64,000 bases of DNA. Source: Asticcacaulis solisilvae. GTDB taxonomy: Bacteria; Pseudomonadota; Alphaproteobacteria; Caulobacterales; Caulobacteraceae. Numbering within the stretch: position 1 is the stretch's first letter; every line of letters begins with the position of its first letter. The translations under genes were made by a program, and so were the position numbers. The notes beneath the pieces were generated by a model that ran no database searches, had not been told where the DNA came from, and saw nothing but the letters and a program-made list of their open reading frames with translations. The DNA lies in assembly GCF_017875235.1 (NCBI RefSeq), contig NZ_JAGGMI010000009.1, forward strand, positions 1-64,000. The letters run 5' to 3'. Shown here piece by piece: positions 17,325 to 24,942 of the stretch.

Positions 17325-17353
17325 TTGAAATTGAACGCATCTTGGCGTAATAT
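17325..17353 (+). promoter_or_regulatory. Possible sigma-70-type promoter for the hybrid kinase
   Basis: TTGAAA (17325-17330) and TAATAT (17348-17353) are separated by 17 nt and point toward the kinase gene at 17719. The leader would be ~360 nt, which is long. The rest of the 17213-17718 gap holds no other feature that I can support. Such hexamers arise by chance in AT-rich gaps, so this is a weak call. Confidence 0.25.
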
Positions 17354-17718
17354 TCGCGTCACAATAAGATTTCAGGTGGTTCGTAGGCCGGAGATTTTAC
17401 GGGACATACGTGCCATTGTGTCCGCCCGATGACGGCAACCCATCGACATCCTGAATGAGGTCGCCGAGACGTTAAGTTTTACAACTACTTTGGAACATGG
17501 TGTAAACCGCCACTTTCCCAGTTCCAGCGGCTACTCCCAGCGACTTGCACAGCCTAACTACATACCCAGTAAGCTATATGCACGCGGGAACCTTAACGGT
17601 AAGATTTCAAACTCATTGAATCTTTATAAGTAATCCACAATTCAAGTCGGTCCGGCCGTATGGCCAAATGGGACGTGCATGTGCGAGACAAGCATGGCGG
17701 ACTCTATGGGGGGCGCCG

Positions 17719-20547
17719 ATGAAGGACGAAAATCGACCTGCGGGATCAATCGAAGCCAATGCCAGGCTGGCCGCAATCGTCGAGTCATCTGACGATGCAA
17801 TCGTCAGCAAAACGCTTGAGGGTGTGATTACGTCATGGAACGCTGCGGCCGAGAAAATCTTCGGTTACGCTGCGGATGAGGCTATCGGGCAGCATATCAC
17901 GCTGATAATTCCCGAAGACCGCCTGGGTGAAGAGGCCGAGATCATGTCCCGCATTCGGTCGGGCCAGCGTGTCGATCACTTCGAAACCATCAGGCGTAGG
18001 AAATCTGGCGAACACATCCAGATATCGGTCACGGTATCGCCAATCAAAGGCGATAATGGGCAGATTATTGGTGCGTCCAAAGTTGCCAGAGATATCAGTT
18101 CAGCGAAAAAGGTTGAGGCAGAGCTGGCCGCCCGGACGAATCAGCTTGAAGCCCTGACCAACTTACTGCCCCAAATGGTGTGGGCGGCTAATGCCGGCGG
18201 ACGACTCGACTTCATCAATACGCACGCTCAAGCATATGCCGGCAATGTCCGTCTAGTGGATGGTGTCTATCAGTGGCAGGAGGTCATGCATCCTGACGAC
18301 CTTGAGCCCGGCGTAGAGGCTTGGACGAAAAGTGTTGAGACAGGCGCCAGCTTCGAGATAGAGCAGCGCATCTTCCATCAACCAACCCAGACCTACCGTT
18401 GGAATTTGTCCCGTGCCTTGCCGGTACGCGACAACGACGGACGCATTACACGCTGGTTCGGCACCAGCACCGACATCGAAGATCAGAAACAGTCCGCGAA
18501 ACGAAGCGAAGAAGAGCGCGAGATCGTTACCGCGCTATACGAGGTCGGCGAGGCGTTTACGACAAAGGAACTTGCCGACGCTGTCCAGGTTGCGACGGAC
18601 GTGGCGACGCGGCTTACGGGGGCGGAGTTCGGTGCTTTCTTCTACAATGTCGAAAACCAGGATGGAGAAAGCTATACGCTCTACACCATCTCAGGCGTCG
18701 ATCGCGCGCACTTCGACAAATTCCCGATGCCGCGCAACACGGCCATCTTTGCGCCAACCTTTTCCGGTGAGAAGGTTGTGCGCTATGACGACGTGACACA
18801 GCAGGCGCACTATGGCCAGAACGCGCCGCGCAAAGGGATGCCCGAGGGCCACCTCCCAGTGCGCAGCTATCTGGCCGTACCTGTCATGTCGAAGGGCGGT
18901 GAAGTCCTGGGCGGGCTCTTCTTCGGTCATCCTTCGCCGGGCGTGTTCAGTGACCGAGGGGAGCGGATTGCGCGTGCTGTCGCTGCCCAGGCTGCGACGG
19001 GTATCGAAAGCGGTCGCCTGTTGCAACGCGTTCAACATAGTGAGCGCCAATTCAAACACCTGGCAAACGCCATCAACCCCATGGTCTGGGTGACGCGCGC
19101 CGACGGCAGCCTCGAATATTTCAACGATCGCTGGTATGAGTTCACAGGAGACACACCGGGCGCAACCGGTCGCGAAAGCTGGGCCGACCTTGTTCATCCT
19201 GAGGATCTCGAGCGGGTCATCGGTCAATGGCGCGACAGTGTGCTGACAGGGGAATCCTATGAAATTCAGTATCGCCTTCGCCACGTCGACGGTACTTTCC
19301 GGTGGGTACTTGGCCGGGCGACGGCCGAGCGCGGCGAAAACGGTCATATACTGAGGTGGTACGGCACCAGCACAGATATTCAGGATCTGGTCGACGCCCG
19401 TCATCGGGCTGAAGAAGCTAACATAGCGAAATCGGATTTCCTGGCCAATATGAGCCACGAAATCCGGACGCCAATGAATGCCGTAATCGGCTTGTCGACC
19501 ATCCTGGCTAATTCTCAGCCTTTGACCGAGAAGCAGCGTCAGTACATCCGCACACTGCAGTTGAGCGCCGACAGCCTGCTGGCGCTTATCAACGACCTGC
19601 TGGATATCGCCAAGATCGAAGCGCGGACGGTTGAACTCGAGCACATTCCGTTCAGCCTGCCGCGATTGCTGCAGGAAGTGACAAGCATGATGGCTGTGCA
19701 GGTGCGGCAGAAGGGTCTGAAGTTCACAGCATCCGGCGACTGTGCGGACAATCATTTCTTTCTGGGTGACCCTACGCGGTTGCGCCAGATCGTTACGAAT
19801 CTGTGCTCGAACGCCATAAAGTTCACGTCCGACGGCGGCATACATATCTCCATCGACTGCCATCAGACGGATCGGCCGCACGTGGAAACGGTCTGCATTG
19901 CGGTAAGAGACACAGGGATTGGGATCACTCCCGAGAAGATACAGTCCATTTTCGATAAGTTCGTCCAGGCCGATAGCAGTATCAGCCGGCGCTACGGGGG
20001 CACCGGTCTTGGGCTTGCAATCACCAAGACCTTGACCGAGCTTATGGGCGGCACCATCAGTGTGAAAAGTGAGTTCGGCAAAGGATCGACCTTTACCGTC
20101 TGCATTCCGATGGAGATCGCAACCCAGCACGAGGCGCCCGACGTCAACCTGTCGAGCTTAATCGAGCAGACCCTGGATGAAAAACTGCGGCCAGTTGTTC
20201 TGTTGGTCGAAGACTTCGAGCCGAACATTCTTGTCGCCAGCACGTTCCTGGAAGGTTTCGGGTACCGCGTCGACGTTGCCCATAATGGGCTGGAGGCGTT
20301 TGAAAAAGCGAAGTCCAACGAATACGTCGCTGCGCTGATGGACGTTCAGATGCCTGGCCTCAACGGGCTCGATGCTACAAAGATGATCCGTGCTCATGAA
20401 CAGAAATCCGGCAGGGCGCGTCTTCGGATTGTCGGCATGACCGCCCATGCAATGTCCGGCGACAAGGAGCGTTGCCTTGCCGTTGGCATGGACGATTACA
20501 TCGCCAAACCATTTAATCCTGCGGAGCTTCAGTCAAAGTTGCTATAG
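17719..20547 (+). CDS. Hybrid histidine kinase: PAS-PAS-GAF-PAS-HisKA-HATPase-REC
   Basis: This 942-residue cytoplasmic sensor has no membrane segments. PAS1 spans about residues 12-130 (SSDDAIVSKTLEGVITSWNAAAEKIFGY). PAS2 covers about 140-260 (LPQMVWAANAGGRLDFIN), and GAF about 270-440 (ALYEVGEAFTTKELADAVQ; GVFSDRGERIARAVAAQAATG). PAS3 follows at about 445-570, then HisKA with His580 (ANMSHEIRTPMNAVIG). HATPase_c carries NLCSNAIKFTSDG, DTGIGITPEK and GTGLGLAI. A C-terminal receiver has Asp875 (ALMDVQMPGLNG). ATG 17719 was preferred because GGGGGG lies 5-10 nt upstream and it precedes the first PAS. No cofactor ligand is obvious. It converges with a REC protein (20592-21173), a possible phosphorelay partner. 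Confidence 0.9.
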   Translation: MKDENRPAGSIEANARLAAIVESSDDAIVSKTLEGVITSWNAAAEKIFGYAADEAIGQHITLIIPEDRLGEEAEIMSRIRSGQRVDHFETIRRRKSGEHIQISVTVSPIKGDNGQIIGASKVARDISSAKKVEAELAARTNQLEALTNLLPQMVWAANAGGRLDFINTHAQAYAGNVRLVDGVYQWQEVMHPDDLEPGVEAWTKSVETGASFEIEQRIFHQPTQTYRWNLSRALPVRDNDGRITRWFGTSTDIEDQKQSAKRSEEEREIVTALYEVGEAFTTKELADAVQVATDVATRLTGAEFGAFFYNVENQDGESYTLYTISGVDRAHFDKFPMPRNTAIFAPTFSGEKVVRYDDVTQQAHYGQNAPRKGMPEGHLPVRSYLAVPVMSKGGEVLGGLFFGHPSPGVFSDRGERIARAVAAQAATGIESGRLLQRVQHSERQFKHLANAINPMVWVTRADGSLEYFNDRWYEFTGDTPGATGRESWADLVHPEDLERVIGQWRDSVLTGESYEIQYRLRHVDGTFRWVLGRATAERGENGHILRWYGTSTDIQDLVDARHRAEEANIAKSDFLANMSHEIRTPMNAVIGLSTILANSQPLTEKQRQYIRTLQLSADSLLALINDLLDIAKIEARTVELEHIPFSLPRLLQEVTSMMAVQVRQKGLKFTASGDCADNHFFLGDPTRLRQIVTNLCSNAIKFTSDGGIHISIDCHQTDRPHVETVCIAVRDTGIGITPEKIQSIFDKFVQADSSISRRYGGTGLGLAITKTLTELMGGTISVKSEFGKGSTFTVCIPMEIATQHEAPDVNLSSLIEQTLDEKLRPVVLLVEDFEPNILVASTFLEGFGYRVDVAHNGLEAFEKAKSNEYVAALMDVQMPGLNGLDATKMIRAHEQKSGRARLRIVGMTAHAMSGDKERCLAVGMDDYIAKPFNPAELQSKLL

Positions 20548-20591
20548 CGGAGCTCAGTCGGCCGAAAAGCGGGTAACGGCTCCACATCGTT

Positions 20592-21173
20592 CTAGGTGCA
20601 AGTCGATACCAGGGTCACCGCGGCCGAAAGCTCCAATGCTAGCCTTTGCATTTCCTCTGCTTGCGGCTGGACGGCGGCCCGCTCAAGGCGCCTGATAGCC
20701 CTGTCGAGTATCTCGCGGTGCGCGGCGTTGGCCTGTTGGAGATTTTTGAGCGTCTGTCTAACGAGCGCTTCTTCGCGATTGGCACGCAGTACGTAGGACA
20801 ATTGGTGCGCGATAAGGCGCCAATTCAGCGGCTTTACCACGAAAGATGTTGCGCCCGAAGCATAGGCTTTATCGACAGAGTCCATATCTTCGCGCCCTGT
20901 TGCAACAACGATGGGCAAGTGGCGCAGCCGTGTATCGGCACGAACAAGCCCAATAAGTTCGAAGCCGTCCATGATTGGCATGTCCAGATCGACAAGGGCA
21001 ATGTCGAATTCCAAGCGCGTGAGGAGATGCAGGGCTTCAGCTCCATCGCCAGCAGTGACGACGGAGACCTTATCCGATTTCAGATTGCAGACTGCGAATT
21101 CGCGAAGGATCGGATCGTCATCAACGACCAACAGACGCGATCTTTCAAACTGCGTAAAATGCTGACTGGGCAT
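20592..21173 (-). CDS. Receiver-domain protein with C-terminal coiled coil
   Basis: This 193-residue protein has a receiver domain at about residues 12-130, with acidic pocket D18-D20, phospho-acceptor D62 (IALVDLDMPIMDG) and K114 (FVVKPL). An alpha-helical segment follows (EEALVRQTLKNLQQANAAHREILDRAIRRLERA) that should form a coiled coil. There is no DNA-binding or enzymatic output domain. It may act by protein-protein contact or as a phosphate sink. Its 3' end faces the hybrid kinase 44 nt away, so a functional link is plausible but unproven. It diverges from the TadG-like gene across ~130 nt. Confidence 0.85.
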   Translation of the reverse strand: MPSQHFTQFERSRLLVVDDDPILREFAVCNLKSDKVSVVTAGDGAEALHLLTRLEFDIALVDLDMPIMDGFELIGLVRADTRLRHLPIVVATGREDMDSVDKAYASGATSFVVKPLNWRLIAHQLSYVLRANREEALVRQTLKNLQQANAAHREILDRAIRRLERAAVQPQAEEMQRLALELSAAVTLVSTCT

Positions 21174-21303
21174 GAATTGCTCACAATAGCCTGATCTATT
21201 TTTTTAACACCATGTGGTTAAGACCCGATTATCGATATTTGTCCCTTGATGTTAACCATTCGGACTGAGCAGATATTCATTTTTCCACAGTAACATCCGG
21301 TAT

Positions 21304-22539
21304 ATGTTCACTACTGTACACTCGATGGTTAAGCGCTTTATCCGAAATACTCGCGGCAATGTCGCCATGATTAGCGGCCTTTGCGCTGTGCCTGTGATGT
21401 TCGCAGTCATGGGCACATTGGAGATCGCCAATACGTCTAACCAGCGTGCCAAACTCCAAGAAGCGGTGGATGAAGGCGCGCTTACGGGAGCTGGCCGTTT
21501 GTCCTTTGTCAGCACCGGCGGCACTCAGATCGCTCAGGATGCAGCGATCGCGACGGCGCGGCAGGTGGCGGCAAACGCTGGCGTAAAGGCTAATGTGCAA
21601 TATGCAGCAGCCATTGCAGCGGACCGAAGTTCTCTAACCCTCGATGCCGTAGCCGACCATAAGGCCATGATCGGGTTCATGGGGTTTGGCAACCAGACCC
21701 TTCATGTGCATGCTACGGCTGAGAACTTGGGCTCGATACCCCTTTGTGTCCTGCAGACGAAAGAGGGAAAGGGCGGCATCGATGTAGGTGACAGTTCTCG
21801 TATCCGCGCGACAGGCTGTGCTGTTCACGCCAACGCCAACATCGTCGTCAAGGGCGGGGCCATGATCCAGGCCGACAAGACGCAAGCCGTAGGCACTGTG
21901 TCAGGCTCGATGTCGCCAGCCGGACAAGCCGGCGCGCTACGCATCCCAGATCCCTTTGCTGACATGCCGCTCTCGCCGCCGATTGAGTGCAATGGCAAGG
22001 CGCAAAAGATCAAGAACGAGAAGGGCACCACGCTTTATCTGCCGGCGGGCGTGCACTGTGAACGTTACATCATCGAGAAAGATGCCACCCTTATCTTGCA
22101 ACCGGGTGATCACTGGTTCATGGACGACCTCGACGCCAAGGAAAACGCCATTATTCGCGGAGACGACGTGACATTGATCTTCGGATCGACAAAGAAGATA
22201 AATTTCGCGGATCGTGCCGAAGTCCAGCTTGGCGCCCGTAAGAGTGGTCCCTATGCCGGCTTTCTGATTCTGACGACGAGAGAAAACGTCGAGGAGTTCA
22301 CGATCGGTTCGGACCGGGTCTCAAAGCTCTTAGGCACCATCTATATCCCGAGCGCCAAACTGATCGTGTCGACGGCCGGCAATGTAGCTCAGGATTCAGC
22401 CTGGAGCATTATCGTCGCTGAAACTCTATCATTGAGGAAGAACCCGACCCTCGTCATAAACAACAACTATGTCGGTTCAGGCGTACCGGTGCCGCAAGGT
22501 GTCGGTCCAAACCGCAATGCACCCCGGTTGTCGAAATAG
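21304..22539 (+). CDS. TadG/TadE-like pilus-assembly family protein (orphan)
   Basis: This 411-residue protein begins with the Tad-type N-terminus: a basic stretch, TRGNVAMISGLCAVPVMFAVMGTLEIAN (one membrane helix), and QRAKLQEAVDEGALTGAGRLS. This is the 'putative Flp pilus-assembly TadE/G-like' domain that anchors such proteins in the inner membrane with the bulk in the periplasm. The C-terminal ~270 residues are beta-rich with repeated short strands (GGIDVGDSSRIRATGCAVHAN; NIVVKGGAMIQAD; ENAIIRGDDVTLIFG), suggestive of a right-handed beta-helix rather than the usual TadG vWA domain. No other tad genes are nearby. The start could also be the ATG at 21325. Confidence 0.75.
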   Translation: MFTTVHSMVKRFIRNTRGNVAMISGLCAVPVMFAVMGTLEIANTSNQRAKLQEAVDEGALTGAGRLSFVSTGGTQIAQDAAIATARQVAANAGVKANVQYAAAIAADRSSLTLDAVADHKAMIGFMGFGNQTLHVHATAENLGSIPLCVLQTKEGKGGIDVGDSSRIRATGCAVHANANIVVKGGAMIQADKTQAVGTVSGSMSPAGQAGALRIPDPFADMPLSPPIECNGKAQKIKNEKGTTLYLPAGVHCERYIIEKDATLILQPGDHWFMDDLDAKENAIIRGDDVTLIFGSTKKINFADRAEVQLGARKSGPYAGFLILTTRENVEEFTIGSDRVSKLLGTIYIPSAKLIVSTAGNVAQDSAWSIIVAETLSLRKNPTLVINNNYVGSGVPVPQGVGPNRNAPRLSK

Positions 22540-22645
22540 TGTCACGCAACAGCTTCAGGATTAACGTCGGTCAACCACGCCTGCTAACGCTGGCTTCATC
22601 GCTCCATGATGTACTGAACTCATTTGCAGTCAGGGATGCCGCAAC

Positions 22646-22897
22646 ATGCGCAACGGTATTTTGAAACGGGCCGACCTAAAATTCATGTTGGCCGCTTGCG
22701 CGGTCATAATGGTGGGTACCGTTGTATGGATCGGCGCCAATGTGTCAGAACGTTCGGGGGCACAAGCAGGATATGCGACCTGTGGCGAGGCGCGAAAAGA
22801 CGGGGCGACGCCCTTGTATAGCTGGGAGGCTAAATATCGGGTTGGGCTGGACCGTGACGGAAACGGCGTAGCCTGCGAGCCCGGTGGCAAGGGCTGA
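22646..22897 (+). CDS. Excalibur calcium-binding domain protein, membrane-anchored
   Basis: This 83-residue protein has a single N-terminal helix (LKFMLAACAVIMVGTVVWIGA). A periplasmic Excalibur domain follows, with conserved CGEARKDGATPLY and the EF-like loop LDRDGNGVACE; the two cysteines (near residues 46 and 77) would form the domain's disulfide. Excalibur domains occur on small extracytoplasmic proteins and nucleases; here there is no second domain. It is a monocistronic gene ~105 nt after the TadG-like gene. Function is unknown beyond probable calcium binding. Confidence 0.8.
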   Translation: MRNGILKRADLKFMLAACAVIMVGTVVWIGANVSERSGAQAGYATCGEARKDGATPLYSWEAKYRVGLDRDGNGVACEPGGKG

Positions 22898-23419
22898 GGC
22901 TATAGTTCTAGTCTAATATACTAACGACGCCTCCGTCCGTCGAAGGATCACTCAAGCCGCAGCAAGCCGAGCGCCCAAGCTGTTGGACGGCTTTGCCTAC
23001 GGCACCGATCCCATCAAGACGTGAATCTTTGCTGCCAAACTTCTTCAGCGGCAATCGAACGGCTTCAGTTTCTACTAGGGCGCCAGTTGGCATCGCTACT
23101 TTACGCCCTAAATGCGCGATAACAATACTTATCGCGTGTAATGGGTCTGCGATTTCCCATAAGCTTTCATATGAGCTGATGTCCGCTTACGGGCAACTAG
23201 ATCCAATACGTAAATGTCGCAGTTCCATTTCGGCTTATGGCGCGTCTGCACCTATATGGGGTGCCAAACTACCTCGAATAGAGTTAGATTTTCCCTGCAG
23301 GCGGATTAATATTTCTGCCTTGCTATAATTCCTAGTCAACGACATTTAATTCGGCAACCGCGTACCCTTGGACAGACTTCAGGATCGCCGGCGTCTTTTC
23401 CAGAAAGTATGGGTAATTC
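22898..23419. other. Intergenic region containing one dispersed repeat
   Basis: About 520 bases separate the Excalibur gene from the VCBS protein gene. The stretch is richer in A+T than its neighbours and has no supported gene on either strand. The one recognisable element is the ~65-nt dispersed repeat at 23179-23243. A promoter for the downstream VCBS/receptor genes probably lies near 23290-23400, but I cannot define it. Confidence 0.5.
23179..23243 (+). repeat. Dispersed ~65-nt intergenic repeat, copy 2 of 4
   Basis: The head ATGTCCGCTTACGGGC is followed by 27 variable bases and the tail GTTCCATTTCGGCTTATGGCGC-like block of 22 nt. Spacing is identical to the copy at 59088-59152 and within 1 nt of the other two. 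It lies in a gene-free gap. Confidence 0.55.
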
Positions 23420-24841
23420 ATGTCGGTGCCTTCTACTGGGAGTCCCTTGAGGACTCGTAGCGGGCCTGCGTTTGCTTCTAAGCGGCGGGGGCCTCTGTCT
23501 TTCATTTCGGCTGCCATCCTGACCACGGCTCTGTCGTGGCACGGGCTGGCCATGGCCCAACCGCAAATCAAGCCACCCCAGGGCAAGCCGTGGGCACGCC
23601 ACGCCATTGAAAACCGCCTGTTCGGCTCCGACGGCACGCGCATTCAGGACGTCAACCGCGACGGCCTGCCCGACATCATCGGCTCGTGGGAAAATGCCAA
23701 GCTGACCGGCATCTATTTCCATCCCGGTTATGACAAGGTCCGCGACCGCTGGTCCAGCGTCATTATCGGCTCGACGCCTGACGCCGAAGAAGCCCTGCTG
23801 GTCGATCTCGACAATGACGGCCAGTTCGACGTCGTGTCCAGCCAGGAGCGCGGCTCAGAACGCATCGTCGTCTACTGGGGCCCCACGGACGCAAAGCTGG
23901 TGCGCGACCCGCTGGAATGGCGCGGCGAGGCCATCCCGGTCAGCAAAAACCTGTCGCAGTGGATGTATGCCGAACCCTTGCAGGTCGATGGCAAGAACGG
24001 CATCGACCTGGTCGTCGGCGGCAAGAACTACAACAAGGACCAGACAGCGGTGCTGGGCTGGCTGGAAGCCCCTGCCAATGCCCGCGACCTGTCGGCGTGG
24101 CGATGGCACGAACTGACGAAAGTGTCGTGGGTGATGTCGATCGAGATCGCCGACCTCAACGGCGATGGTTTCGATGACATCCTCTATACCGACAAGCACG
24201 GTCCGGGCGTCGGCGCCTGGTGGCTGGAACATCCCGCCAGCCACGATCCTAAAATCCTGGCCCAGCCGTGGACACGGCACCGCCTGACGCCCGATCCGGC
24301 CACCCTGTCCGGCGCCATGTTCCTGACCGTCGCCGACCTCGACAAGGACGGCCTGACCGACGTCTTGTCGGTCGTCGATTATCCGCGCACCGGCCCCGAT
24401 CAGCCCGATCATGAACGCCGCGCCGTCCTGTGGCACCGCCGGCTCGACGCATCGGGCCTTAGTTGGGAAACCCACCGCATCGCCGTGCCGCCCAAGACCG
24501 CCCAGCCGAAAGGCATTGCCGTCGGCGACCTTGACGCAGACGGCCGCAATGAAATCGTCCTGACCAGCACCGGCGCCGAAGGCGACCTGATCGGCACCTA
24601 TTACCTCAGCTACGACAAGACGCCGACCGAAGCGGTGTGGACCGCCCACGACATCGCCGGCCCCGAAGGCGTCAAGTACGACGTCGTCCACCTGATCGAT
24701 ATCGATGGCGACGGCGACCTGGACGTCCTCAGCAACGACGAAAAGGAAGGCGGGGCAGGGCAGGGCCTGGGGATCATCTGGTACGAAAATCCCCTGCATT
24801 CCCCGCCACCGGCAAAGCCCGCAGCACCCGAAAAGAAATAA
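23420..24841 (+). CDS. Secreted VCBS/FG-GAP repeat protein
   Basis: This 473-residue exported protein has a signal peptide ending near residue 47 (SWHGLAMAQPQ) if the first ATG is used; a shorter N-terminus is possible. The body contains at least five FG-GAP/VCBS repeats with Ca2+-type loops: DVNRDGLPDIIG, DLDNDGQFDVVS, DLNGDGFDDILY, DLDKDGLTDVLS, DLDADGRNEIVL and DIDGDGDLDVLS. These suggest a six- to seven-bladed beta-propeller. Such propellers bind carbohydrates or proteins at the cell surface. The gene lies 101 nt before a TonB-dependent receptor on the same strand, so the two may form a substrate capture/uptake unit. The ligand is unknown. Confidence 0.82.
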   Translation: MSVPSTGSPLRTRSGPAFASKRRGPLSFISAAILTTALSWHGLAMAQPQIKPPQGKPWARHAIENRLFGSDGTRIQDVNRDGLPDIIGSWENAKLTGIYFHPGYDKVRDRWSSVIIGSTPDAEEALLVDLDNDGQFDVVSSQERGSERIVVYWGPTDAKLVRDPLEWRGEAIPVSKNLSQWMYAEPLQVDGKNGIDLVVGGKNYNKDQTAVLGWLEAPANARDLSAWRWHELTKVSWVMSIEIADLNGDGFDDILYTDKHGPGVGAWWLEHPASHDPKILAQPWTRHRLTPDPATLSGAMFLTVADLDKDGLTDVLSVVDYPRTGPDQPDHERRAVLWHRRLDASGLSWETHRIAVPPKTAQPKGIAVGDLDADGRNEIVLTSTGAEGDLIGTYYLSYDKTPTEAVWTAHDIAGPEGVKYDVVHLIDIDGDGDLDVLSNDEKEGGAGQGLGIIWYENPLHSPPPAKPAAPEKK

Positions 24842-24942
24842 GGAGCGCCTCGCGTATCTTTTTTTTCGCGATGTCCAAGCGGAAAACCGCTGACACTTTT
24901 CCGCACATCGCTCGTAACCGCACACACACAGAAGACAAAACC

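Noticed and set aside
18691-20130. 479-codon frame antisense to the hybrid kinase
   Set aside because: It lies wholly over conserved kinase domains on the other strand and its product shows no family features.
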